Below are positions 5,837 through 13,811 of a DNA stretch of 26,165 nucleotides, piece after piece; position 1 is the stretch's first letter; each line of letters begins with the position of its first letter. Under the pieces are notes generated by a model. That model had not been told where the DNA came from. It made no database searches and was given only the letters and a program-made list of their open reading frames with translations. The position numbers were made by a program, and so were the translations under genes. The stretch is from positions 1-26,165 of the forward strand of contig JBPBPY010000012.1 in NCBI GenBank assembly GCA_050954505.1, in the 5' to 3' direction. This stretch comes from JAQGMO01 sp050954505. Lineage in GTDB: Bacteria > Pseudomonadota > Gammaproteobacteria > Burkholderiales > Burkholderiaceae_D.

Positions 5837-7492
5837 TCAGCCTTTCTGTACGGCGCTTGCCGTGACGGTGTCAGGTGGGCCGGCCTGGCGCGGACCGGTC
5901 GTCTGCTTGCGCTGTGCCGGGTCCGATGGCGTCGATGCGACGATCTTCGCCGCCGGTTTGCTGGTACGCACCGGCAGCTTCTTGAAGAAATTCAGTGCCT
6001 GGCCGAGCTGGAAATCGGTCTTGCTGCCGTAGTCCAGCGGGATGAATCCCTTGGCCTGGGCCGCTTCTCCCTCGAGTTCCCGTGCCTTGGCCGCAGCCTG
6101 GGCCAGTGTCGCATCGTCGGCCAATGGGGCGGACTTGAGTGCCGGCGATGGCGTTCTTGATGACGCTGCCACGGCAGCGTCATCACCCTTGTGTTCGGCG
6201 TCGAAATGGCGATCGAGATCCGATTCATGCTCGACCAGCGCATCGATGCCGTCATTGTCGGCGTTCTCGCTGACCAGCAAATCGGGCGTGATGCCGGTGG
6301 CCTGGATCGAGCGGCCTTTTGGCGTGTAGTACTTGGCAATCGTCAGCTTCAGTGCGCTGTCGTTGGGCAGCTTGAAGGTGGCTTGCACCGTGCCTTTGCC
6401 GAAGGTCTGGGTACCCAGCACCGTGGCGCGCCGATAGTCCTGCAAGGCACCGGCCACGATCTCGGAGGCCGAGGCCGAACCGCCGTTGACCAGTACCACC
6501 ATCGGCACATTCTTCACCGCAGCAGGCAAGTCCTGCAGCGGGTCTTCGCCATGTGCTTCAAGGTAGAACTGCGGCCGGGCGAACAGTGTCGAGGAAGCCG
6601 CCGCCACCTTGCCGCGCGTGGAAACCACTTCCACATCGACTGGCAGGAATACCGAGGCAACCCCGATGGCACCGGTGACCAGGCCACCGGGGGCGTTGCG
6701 CAAATCCAGCACCAGTCCCTTCAAATCCGGGTCACGCGCATACAGCGCCTTGATGTTTTTGGCCAGGTCGGCAACGGTATTGGTCTGGAACTGGCTTACA
6801 CGCAGCCAGGCATAACCCGGCTCCAGTAGTGCCGAGCGCACGCTGCGTTCCTGCAGCGGTGCCCGCACCAGCTTGATGTCGATCGGTTTGGCCGCCATTC
6901 TGGCGCTGCTACCGCGCAGGATGGTCAAGACCAGTTTGGTCTGCGCTTCACCGCGAATCCGCCGCGAAACTTCCTGGATGCTCAAGCCGGACACTGGCAC
7001 GGCGTCGATGCCGGAAATGATATCGCCAACGCGGATACCGGCGTGCGCCGCGGGCGAATCATCCATGGTTGCCGTGACTTTCAGCACGCCGCTGCTGACA
7101 TCGCACTCGATGCCGACGCCGACATAATTGCCGGATGTGCCGTCATCGAGATCTTTGAGCGCGGCCTTGTCGAGGAAAGCGGAATGCGGATCGAGCGAGT
7201 TGACCATGCCGGCAATCGCGGCAGACAACAGCTTTTTGTCGTCCACCGGCTCGACATAATCTTCCCTGATGGTCTGGAAGGCATTGACGAATTCATCGAG
7301 GCCGTCAAGCGTTGCTTGCGTTGGCCGCACTTCCTGGTTCGTACTGGCAACCATCTGTGCATGGGCGCTCTTGTCCACGGACAGGGCCATGCCCGCCGTG
7401 AGTCCCAGCGCCAGCAAGGCGGCGCCAGTCATTTTTCTGCGCATGCGTTTTTGCATTTTGTTGAAATTTGCCATGGTGATGCGTTGAACCAT
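5837..7492 (-). CDS. S41 family C-terminal processing peptidase (CtpA-like)
   Basis: A periplasmic serine protease of the tail-specific/CtpA family, which cleaves proteins from their C-terminus and commonly trims cell-wall hydrolases or lipoproteins. Residues about 17-46 form a signal peptide (basic start, GAALLALGLTAGMAL, then AHA). A PDZ domain spans about 120-195 (YVGVGIE through LTILRG). The S41 catalytic domain spans about 220-400, with nucleophile Ser341 in NGGSASASE and general base Lys366 in FGKGTVQ. The tail (about 420-551) is Ala/Lys/Pro-rich and looks disordered. The ATG at 7492 lacks a clear ribosome site, and an in-frame ATG at 7474 is a plausible alternative. It is inserted between rarA and serS relative to the enterobacterial order. 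Confidence 0.92.
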   Translation of the reverse strand: MVQRITMANFNKMQKRMRRKMTGAALLALGLTAGMALSVDKSAHAQMVASTNQEVRPTQATLDGLDEFVNAFQTIREDYVEPVDDKKLLSAAIAGMVNSLDPHSAFLDKAALKDLDDGTSGNYVGVGIECDVSSGVLKVTATMDDSPAAHAGIRVGDIISGIDAVPVSGLSIQEVSRRIRGEAQTKLVLTILRGSSARMAAKPIDIKLVRAPLQERSVRSALLEPGYAWLRVSQFQTNTVADLAKNIKALYARDPDLKGLVLDLRNAPGGLVTGAIGVASVFLPVDVEVVSTRGKVAAASSTLFARPQFYLEAHGEDPLQDLPAAVKNVPMVVLVNGGSASASEIVAGALQDYRRATVLGTQTFGKGTVQATFKLPNDSALKLTIAKYYTPKGRSIQATGITPDLLVSENADNDGIDALVEHESDLDRHFDAEHKGDDAAVAASSRTPSPALKSAPLADDATLAQAAAKARELEGEAAQAKGFIPLDYGSKTDFQLGQALNFFKKLPVRTSKPAAKIVASTPSDPAQRKQTTGPRQAGPPDTVTASAVQKG

Positions 7493-7822
7493 CTGTGTGT
7501 CTCATCTTGACGTGTTGAAGGGCTGGCAATATGTCTACAGCGGGGGGGTTTGTATCAGATTGTTACCGACCTGCGCATTATCAGCCTGGCGCAGCAGGAA
7601 TGCGCTGGTAACAGGTGCAGGTTTGCGGCGTAACAGAAAAATAACGGCAACTGTTACAGCGCCGGGCTGAAAACGGCGGAATTTGTCAAAACAGACTGTT
7701 CAGTTTGCGCCCACGCCGACAGCGCAATGCAGAGCAACCGGTCCATGCTTTCACGCGAGTGGTCGCGCGCGCAACTTCATCGCAACCGACGCCAAACATC
7801 CTGATCCGGCTTCACGCCAAAC
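7493..7822. other. 330-nt spacer upstream of the S41 protease gene
   Basis: No gene is seen. The part nearest the protease holds four copies of GTAACA or its complement: TGTTAC 7561-7566, GTAACA 7608-7613, GTAACA 7630-7635 and TGTTAC 7652-7657. The last three are spaced by exactly 22 bp. TAACAG 7631-7636 and CTGTTA 7651-7656 form an inverted repeat. These may be regulator sites for the protease gene. A run of seven G lies at about 7542-7548. No convincing promoter or terminator for rarA was found. Confidence 0.45.
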
Positions 7823-9124
7823 TCAAGACGCCGCATCCTCATCGAGCTTTCTCAAGTGGGCCAGCTTTTCCCCGATCTTGACTTCCAAGCCCCTGGGCAC
7901 CGGCTGGTACCAGCCGGGCTCGGGCAGGTCATCGGGAAGATAGGTCTCCCCGGCCGCGTAAGCACCCGGCTCGTCATGGGCATAACGATAGTCGTGACCG
8001 TAGCCAAGCTCCTTCATCAGCCTGGTGGGCGCGTTGCGCAGATGGACCGGCACTTCACGGCTCTTGTCCGTCTTGACGAAAGCCACCGCCTGGTTGTAGG
8101 CGTTGTAGCCGGCATTGCTTTTTGCCGCCACTGCCAGGTAGATCACTGCCTGCCCCAGCGCCAGCTCGCCTTCCGGACTGCCCAGGCGTTCATAGGTCAA
8201 GGCGGCGTCATTGGCAATCTGCATGGCCCTGGGGTCCGCCAGCCCGATGTCTTCCCAGGCCATGCGCACAATGCGGCGCGACAGATAGCGCGGGTCGGCA
8301 CCACCGTCGAGCATGCGCGTGAGCCAGTACAGCGCCGCATCCGGATGCGAGCCGCGCACCGACTTGTGCAGCGCCGAGATCTGGTCGTAGAAATTGTCGC
8401 CGCCCTTGTCGAAACGCCGGCTGTTGAGCGTCAGGGCATTCTGCAGGAAGTCGGCGGTAATGACGGTGACACCGGAGGCATGGGCAGCGCTGCCGGTTTG
8501 TTCGAGCAGGTTCAGGAAGCGGCGCGCGTCGCCATCGGCATAGCCAATCAGGGTGTCGGTGGCCAGCGTATCGAAGCTGAGTTCGCCCAAGGTCTTTTCC
8601 TGCGCGCGCGCGAGCAGCAGGCGCAGTTCTTCATCGGTCAATGACTTGAGCACATACACTTGCGCGCGCGAAAGCAAGGCCGAGTTGACTTCGAAAGACG
8701 GGTTTTCGGTGGTGGCGTCAATGAAGGTCACCAGGCCACTTTCCGCATACGGCAGCAGCGCATCCTGCTGCGCCTTGTTGAAACGGTGGATTTCGTCGAC
8801 AAACAGGATGGTGTGCTTGCCCATGGCCAGATTCTGCTCGGCCTGCTCCATCGAGGCGCGGATATCCTTGACGCCGGAAAATACCGCTGAAAGTGCGATG
8901 AATTCGCATTTGACGGCACTGGCCGTCAGGCGCGCCAGCGTGGTCTTGCCCACGCCGGGCGGCCCCCAGAAAATCATCGAATGCGGTTTGCCCGACTGGA
9001 ACGCCAGCCGCAAGGGCTTGCCCTCGCCCAGCAAATGCGACTGGCCCACGACTTCGTCGAGCGTCCCGGGCCGCAGCGCTTCGGCCAGCGGCGCAACGGG
9101 CTCCTGGGCGAACAAGTCAGCCAT
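7823..9124 (-). CDS. rarA: Replication-associated recombination protein A (AAA+ ATPase)
   Basis: RarA (MgsA) is a cytoplasmic AAA+ ATPase related to clamp loaders. It acts at stalled replication forks and single-strand gaps and interacts with SSB in Escherichia coli. The 433-residue length is close to family norm. Visible elements are Walker A GPPGVGKT (54-61), Walker B ILFVDE followed by IHRFNKAQQDAL (about 106-120), the sensor region ATTENPSFEVNSALLSRAQVY, and the C-terminal tetramerisation part (SHPDAALYWLTRMLDGGADP). The ATG at 9124 (MADLFAQEP) is chosen because upstream in-frame sequence overlaps lolA and lacks family similarity. It follows lolA by 61 nt, probably in the ftsK-lolA-rarA operon. 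Confidence 0.95.
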   Translation of the reverse strand: MADLFAQEPVAPLAEALRPGTLDEVVGQSHLLGEGKPLRLAFQSGKPHSMIFWGPPGVGKTTLARLTASAVKCEFIALSAVFSGVKDIRASMEQAEQNLAMGKHTILFVDEIHRFNKAQQDALLPYAESGLVTFIDATTENPSFEVNSALLSRAQVYVLKSLTDEELRLLLARAQEKTLGELSFDTLATDTLIGYADGDARRFLNLLEQTGSAAHASGVTVITADFLQNALTLNSRRFDKGGDNFYDQISALHKSVRGSHPDAALYWLTRMLDGGADPRYLSRRIVRMAWEDIGLADPRAMQIANDAALTYERLGSPEGELALGQAVIYLAVAAKSNAGYNAYNQAVAFVKTDKSREVPVHLRNAPTRLMKELGYGHDYRYAHDEPGAYAAGETYLPDDLPEPGWYQPVPRGLEVKIGEKLAHLRKLDEDAAS

Positions 9125-9185
9125 GATGTGCGCGCCCGCTGCCTGGAACGTCAGCCATGATGAAAATCCAGGGAGCGCGCCGCCT

Positions 9186-9878
9186 TCATTGCTGGAACAC
9201 GTCCGCGCCCTTGGGCACGGTAAACTTGAACTGGTTCTCGGGCGGCGCCGGGTTCTTGACGAAAGCGGAAAACGACAGCAGCGACACCTGGCCGAATGAA
9301 TCGCGCAGTTCCATCGCCACCGGCAGTCCGTCGCGCATGCCGATGCCGATATTGTCGAAGGTGGTGTCCTTGGCTTTCGGCGTGGCCTGCAGCCATTCCA
9401 GGCCGTCACGGGTGCCGGCATCTTTCAAGGTGAAATTCTTTTCCAGGTCATTGCTGCCGAACAAGATCGCCGCCGGCGACGAGCCCAGCGCATTGCCGAG
9501 CTTTTTCACCGTGACCTGGTTCAAGTCCTTGTCGTAGATGTACAGGCGCTCGCCATCACCCTGCAGCAGTTGCTCGTACGGTTTTTGATAGGTCCAGATG
9601 AATTTGCCGGGACGGGCAAACTGGAACGTGCCGGTCGAGGCATTCGATACCCTGGCTGTGCCGGGCGTGGCACCCTGGCCGTTGGCGGCAATATCGGTCT
9701 TTACCACGCGCTGGCTGAATTCGCCCTTGGCTGATCTGGTCGTGCTGACAAACGACTTGAACTGTTCCAGGGCCGAGGCAAACGCCGCCAGCGGTGCGCA
9801 GAGTGCCGTTGCGCTGATCAGCAATCCTGCCACCATGGTTTTGGCTTGCTTGCGATACGTCGTCATTGATAAGTCCAA
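9186..9878 (-). CDS. lolA: Outer-membrane lipoprotein carrier protein LolA
   Basis: A periplasmic chaperone that accepts lipoproteins from the LolCDE transporter and hands them to the outer membrane (LolB in organisms that have it). The N-terminus is a signal peptide ending AAFA before SALEQFKSF. The mature part shows the family signature: KGEFSQRV, FQFARPGKFIWTYQKPYEQLL, LYIYDKDLNQVTVKKL, then C-terminal FVKNPAPPENQFKFTVPKGADVF. Start choice is open. A TTG at 9878 has an AGGA ribosome site at good spacing, while an ATG at 9866 (MTTYRKQ) is only four codons in; both keep the signal peptide. It lies 8 nt after ftsK and 61 nt before rarA, the conserved order. Confidence 0.94.
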   Translation of the reverse strand: MDLSMTTYRKQAKTMVAGLLISATALCAPLAAFASALEQFKSFVSTTRSAKGEFSQRVVKTDIAANGQGATPGTARVSNASTGTFQFARPGKFIWTYQKPYEQLLQGDGERLYIYDKDLNQVTVKKLGNALGSSPAAILFGSNDLEKNFTLKDAGTRDGLEWLQATPKAKDTTFDNIGIGMRDGLPVAMELRDSFGQVSLLSFSAFVKNPAPPENQFKFTVPKGADVFQQ

Positions 9879-9886
9879 GAAAATTC

Positions 9887-12226
9887 CTATTCGGCAGAGG
9901 GACCGGCGGGAACCAGAATGTCGCGGTTGCCATTCGATTGCATGGCTGATACGACACCGCTGGTTTCCATTTGTTCCAGTAAACGTGCTGCCCGATTGTA
10001 ACCAATTCTCAGATGACGCTGCACCAGCGAGATCGAAGCGCGGCGGTTCTTGAGCACGATGGCCACCGCCTGGTCATACAAGGCATCGGATTCGCCGCCA
10101 CCGGCCGCACCGTCTGCCGAGGGCAGGCCTTCGACGCCATCCTCGACCACGCCGCCTTCGAGAATGCCTTCGATATAGTTCGGCTCGCCCTGCTCTTTCA
10201 GATGCGCCACCACGCGGTGGACTTCCTCATCGGAGACGAATGCGCCATGGACCCGGATCGGCAAGCCGGTGCCCGGCGGCATGTAGAGCATGTCACCCAT
10301 GCCCAGCAATGCTTCTGCGCCCATCTGGTCGAGAATCGTGCGCGAGTCGATCTTGCTGCTGACCTGGAAGGCAATCCGGGTCGGGATGTTGGCCTTGATC
10401 AGGCCGGTGATCACATCCACCGATGGCCGCTGGGTTGCGAGAATCAGATGCAGGCCGGCCGCGCGCGCCTTTTGCGCAATGCGGGCAATCAATTCCTCGA
10501 TCTTCTTGCCCACCACCATCATCAAGTCGGCCAGCTCGTCGATGATGATGACAATGGTCGGCAGCTTGTCGAGCGGCTCGGGCGCATCCGGCGTCAGGCT
10601 GAATGGATTGGGGATCTTGGTTTCGTTCTTGTCCGCGTCGATGATCTTCTGGTTGTAGCCGGCCAGGTTGCGCACGCCAAGTTTGGACATCAGCTTGTAG
10701 CGCCGCTCCATTTCGCCAACCGCCCAGTTCAATGCATGGGCTGCCTGGCGCATGTCGGTCACCACCGGTGCCAGCAAATGCGGAATGCCCTCATAGATCG
10801 ACAGTTCCAGCATCTTTGGATCGATCAGGATCAGGCGCACCTGGTTCGGGTCAGCCTTGTACAGCAGCGACAGGATGGTGGCATTGATACCCACCGACTT
10901 GCCCGAGCCGGTGGTACCGGCCACCAGCAGATGGGGCATCTTGGCCAGGTCGGCCACCACCGGATGGCCGGCAATGTCCTTGCCCAGCGCAATCGTCAGG
11001 CTGGAGACGCCATCGTTATAGATTTTCGAGCCGAGGATCTCGGTCAGGCGCACGATCTGGCGCTTCGGATTGGGCAGCTCCAGGCCCATGAAATTCTTGC
11101 CCGGAATGGTTTCCACCACACGGATCGAGGTCAGCGACAAGGCGCGCGCCAGGTCGCGGGCCAGGCCAACGATCTGGCTGCCCTTGACGCCGGTTGCCGG
11201 CTCGATTTCATATCGGGTGATCACCGGTCCGGGATAGGCCGCCACCACCTTGACCTCGACACCGAAGTCGGACAGCTTTTTCTCGATCAGCCGGCTGGTG
11301 AACTCCAGGGTTTCGATGCTGACGGTTTCCTGGGCGACCGGTGCATCGTCGAGCAGGGACAGCGGTGGCAGGTTGGTGTCGGGCAGATCGGTAAACAGCG
11401 ATACCTGGCGTTCTTTTTCAACCCGTTCGGATTTCGGCACTGCCACCACCTGGGGTTCGATGCGCACCGGCGGCGCATCGAAGACGCGCGCGCGTTCCTG
11501 CACCACGGCGTCTTCGCGCTTGACCGAGGCCACCTGGCCCAGCTTGCGGTCCTCGCGTTCCTCGCGCAGGTTCAGGACCGAGGCAAACGTGGTTTCCACC
11601 GCCCCACCGAGCGACTCGGCCACCGCAATCCAGGACACATGAAAGAACAGGGAAAAACCCAGGCCAAAGAGCATCAGCAGCAGCAGCGTGGCGCCGGTAA
11701 AGCCGAAGGCGTGCTGGGCGCCGCCGCCGATCAGGTTGCCCAGCACGCCGCCCGGCGCGCCCGGCAACTGCACTTTCAAGGAATACATGCGCACGCATTC
11801 GAGGCCGACGCTGCCGGCCATGAGCAAGGCAAATCCAATCCCGCGGATGATTTTTTCCGACTGGTGTTCCGGCTCGGCCTGCGCGGTTTCACCGGAAAGG
11901 AATTTGTGCGACAGCCGGCGGTAGCCATTCAAGACGATGCGCAGCAGCATGACGATCCACCACCAGGCGGAAAAACCGAAGATGAACAGCATCAGGTCGG
12001 CGACCTTGGCGCCCAGCGGGCCGCCCCAGTTGGAAAGCCGGGGCGTGGCCGAGGCATGCGACCAGCCCGGATCGCTCTTGGCATAACTGATGAAGATCAG
12101 GATCAGGTACAGGCTCACCACCGCCAGTGCCAGCCATTTTGCTTCGGACAGCAGGCGCACCAGGCGGTTTGGCAATGGCACGGCGGGTTGGGAATTGCGG
12201 GTATAGGTTTGGGATGTCTTGGTCAT
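9887..12226 (-). CDS. ftsK: DNA translocase FtsK
   Basis: An inner-membrane, septum-located DNA pump that coordinates chromosome dimer resolution with cell division. At 779 residues it is a short-linker form. The N-terminal part has about four membrane segments (near 31-49, 76-100, 128-146 and 178-201). A linker of about 110 residues follows, then the motor domain with Walker A GTTGSGKS (437-444) and Walker B TIVIIIDELADLM (about 545). The C-terminal gamma winged helix (SISLVQRHLRIGYNRAARLLEQME) reads KOPS DNA and activates XerD. The ATG at 12226 gives the expected short cytoplasmic start. It heads the ftsK-lolA-rarA group and diverges from trxB. Confidence 0.97.
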   Translation of the reverse strand: MTKTSQTYTRNSQPAVPLPNRLVRLLSEAKWLALAVVSLYLILIFISYAKSDPGWSHASATPRLSNWGGPLGAKVADLMLFIFGFSAWWWIVMLLRIVLNGYRRLSHKFLSGETAQAEPEHQSEKIIRGIGFALLMAGSVGLECVRMYSLKVQLPGAPGGVLGNLIGGGAQHAFGFTGATLLLLMLFGLGFSLFFHVSWIAVAESLGGAVETTFASVLNLREEREDRKLGQVASVKREDAVVQERARVFDAPPVRIEPQVVAVPKSERVEKERQVSLFTDLPDTNLPPLSLLDDAPVAQETVSIETLEFTSRLIEKKLSDFGVEVKVVAAYPGPVITRYEIEPATGVKGSQIVGLARDLARALSLTSIRVVETIPGKNFMGLELPNPKRQIVRLTEILGSKIYNDGVSSLTIALGKDIAGHPVVADLAKMPHLLVAGTTGSGKSVGINATILSLLYKADPNQVRLILIDPKMLELSIYEGIPHLLAPVVTDMRQAAHALNWAVGEMERRYKLMSKLGVRNLAGYNQKIIDADKNETKIPNPFSLTPDAPEPLDKLPTIVIIIDELADLMMVVGKKIEELIARIAQKARAAGLHLILATQRPSVDVITGLIKANIPTRIAFQVSSKIDSRTILDQMGAEALLGMGDMLYMPPGTGLPIRVHGAFVSDEEVHRVVAHLKEQGEPNYIEGILEGGVVEDGVEGLPSADGAAGGGESDALYDQAVAIVLKNRRASISLVQRHLRIGYNRAARLLEQMETSGVVSAMQSNGNRDILVPAGPSAE

Positions 12227-12238
12227 GATTGTCGGGGC

Positions 12239-12247
12239 ATTGTATCA
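12239..12247 (-). promoter_or_regulatory. Possible extended -10 promoter for ftsK
   Basis: The minus strand reads TGATACAAT (TGn plus TACAAT) immediately upstream of ftsK. The start would be only about 6 nt before the ATG, so the message would be nearly leaderless. An alternative upstream promoter on the minus strand is TTGGCA at 12319-12324 with GATTAT at 12295-12300 (18-bp spacer). Confidence 0.35.
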
Positions 12248-12271
12248 AAGGCGGCTGCGCCGGCGCCCTGG

Positions 12272-12299
12272 TTGGAAAGCGAGCCGCTTCGTCTATAAT
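12272..12299 (+). promoter_or_regulatory. Sigma-70-type promoter directed toward trxB
   Basis: TTGGAA at 12272-12277 and a perfect TATAAT at 12294-12299 are separated by 16 bp. Transcription would start near 12306, which leaves a leader of nearly 490 nt before trxB. A closer trxB promoter was not seen but cannot be excluded. Confidence 0.6.
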
Positions 12300-12792
12300 C
12301 TTACCGAGTTTCCCGGCCTGCCAAACGTCGAATTGAGGGGTAGGGGACGGTTTTGCGCGCTTGCAGCATGAATGAGTTCGGGTTTGGCCCACGTTCGACC
12401 TGGATTCGGCCCGGATTCAGCCACATCGTGAGATGTTCATCATTTGATGCAATGCAGCGTTGACCGTTCATCGACATTCCTCTCCAGACTGCTTGTTGCG
12501 CCATGCGCTCGAAATCCGCATCGACTGGCGAACTGGCAGCCCGTGAAATTTGGCGGCGCTGACGTTGAAATTGCGCCCAATGGTGCGATATGCTGTTTCA
12601 GGACCTTTCGTTGCCACGCATGCCATCGAGGCTGTCGTTGCGTGTGTTAGCTCATGAGCGTACTTGCCGGGTAGCTGTCCGGGTACTCGATGAAGTAGTG
12701 ATCTGCCCAGTTGTTTTACGAGTCACTTGCCCATGCAGTTGCCCATGCAGCCAACCCCGTCACACACCACATCAAACCAAGAGAAGATTTCC

Positions 12793-13755
12793 ATGCCCAC
12801 CAATTCCACTGTCAAGCACGCCAAAGTCATGATCCTGGGCTCCGGTCCGGCAGGCTACAGCGCAGCCGTCTACGCTGCGCGCGCCAATCTCAAACCGGTG
12901 CTGATCACCGGCGTGGAACAGGGCGGACAGCTGATGACCACCACCGACGTGGAGAACTGGCCGGGCGATCCGCTGGGCGTGCAGGGACCGGAACTGATGC
13001 AGCGTCTGCTGCAGCATGCCGAGCGCTTCGACACCGAAATCATCTTCGACCATATCCATACCACCAAGCTCGACCAGCGGCCATTTCGGCTGATCGGCGA
13101 CTCGGGCGAGTACACCTGTGATGCATTGATTATCGCCACCGGCGCCTCGGCGCAATACCTCGGCTTGCCTTCGGAAGAAGCATTCATGGGCAAGGGCGTC
13201 TCGGCCTGCGCCACCTGCGACGGCTTTTTCTACAAGGGCCAGGAAGTGGCCGTGGTTGGCGGCGGCAATACCGCCGTCGAGGAAGCGCTGTACCTGTCGA
13301 ACATCGCCACCAAGGTCACCATCGTGCACCGGCGCGACAAGTTTCGCGCCGAACCGATCCTGATCGACCGCTTGATGGCCAAGGTCGCCGAAGGCAAGAT
13401 CGTCGTCAAGTTCAACCACACTCTCGACGCCGTCACCGGCGACGCCTCGGGCGTGACCGGCATGCAAATCCGCTCCACCGTCGATGCCGGCGTCGAACAG
13501 GTCAAGCTGCACGGCGTTTTCATCGCCATCGGCCACAAGCCCAACACCAGCATCTTCGAAGGCCAGCTTGAAATGCACAACGGATATATCAAGACGCGCG
13601 GCGGGCTGGAAGGCATGGCAACCATGACCACCGTCGAAGGCGTGTTTGCCGCCGGCGACGTCCAGGACCATGTGTATCGCCAGGCCATTACCAGTTCCGG
13701 CACTGGCTGCATGGCCGCGCTGGATTCGCAGCGCTATCTCGAAGCACTCGGTTAA
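12793..13755 (+). CDS. trxB: Thioredoxin-disulfide reductase
   Basis: A cytoplasmic flavoenzyme that uses NADPH and FAD to reduce oxidised thioredoxin. The 320-residue length matches low-molecular-weight bacterial TrxB. The FAD-binding GSGPAGYSAAVYAAR motif lies at about 16-30, the redox-active CATC at 139-142 (followed by DGFF), and the NADPH-binding GGGNTAVEEA at about 156-165. The C-terminal FAD motif TTVEGVFAAGDVQD is present. The ATG at 12793 is preferred: a GAGAAG site lies just upstream, and the extension to 12727 only reads through a tandem repeat. An Smr-domain gene follows after 56 nt on the same strand. Confidence 0.96.
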   Translation: MPTNSTVKHAKVMILGSGPAGYSAAVYAARANLKPVLITGVEQGGQLMTTTDVENWPGDPLGVQGPELMQRLLQHAERFDTEIIFDHIHTTKLDQRPFRLIGDSGEYTCDALIIATGASAQYLGLPSEEAFMGKGVSACATCDGFFYKGQEVAVVGGGNTAVEEALYLSNIATKVTIVHRRDKFRAEPILIDRLMAKVAEGKIVVKFNHTLDAVTGDASGVTGMQIRSTVDAGVEQVKLHGVFIAIGHKPNTSIFEGQLEMHNGYIKTRGGLEGMATMTTVEGVFAAGDVQDHVYRQAITSSGTGCMAALDSQRYLEALG

Positions 13756-13761
13756 AGCCGC

Positions 13762-13777
13762 CATGCTGGCCAGCATG
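13762..13777. repeat. Perfect 16-bp palindrome between trxB and the Smr gene
   Basis: CATGCTGGCCAGCATG is fully self-complementary and begins 7 nt after the trxB stop. As RNA it would be a 6-bp stem with a GGCC loop. A T-rich stretch follows about 10 nt later (GTTTGTGTTTT), too distant for a classic terminator. It could be an operator, a weak terminator or an RNA processing element. Confidence 0.4.
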
Positions 13778-13811
13778 TGCTGCGCTGTTTGTGTTTTCAC
13801 CGGTCTTCGAC

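Larger units (their letters stand above)
12227..12792. other. 566-nt gene-free spacer between ftsK and trxB
   Basis: No convincing gene is seen on either strand. The ftsK-proximal end holds promoter elements for both directions. The remaining stretch of about 490 nt would be the trxB 5' untranslated leader. Within it are an exact 12-bp tandem duplication (TTGCCCATGCAG at 12727-12738 and 12739-12750) and two CCGGGTA copies near 12667 and 12679. I could not match the leader to SRP RNA, tmRNA, RNase P RNA or 6S RNA. It may hold an unrecognised small RNA, a regulatory leader or a decayed gene. Confidence 0.5.

Noticed and set aside
9125..9421. 99-residue N-terminal extension of RarA
   Set aside because: The extension lies within lolA and is Arg/Ser/Pro-rich without similarity; the ATG at 9124 gives the normal RarA N-terminus.
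10013..12298. 761-codon open frame antisense to ftsK
   Set aside because: The opposite strand encodes a complete FtsK with all motifs. The antisense frame is His/Gln-rich and lacks family features, as expected for a shadow of GC-rich coding DNA.
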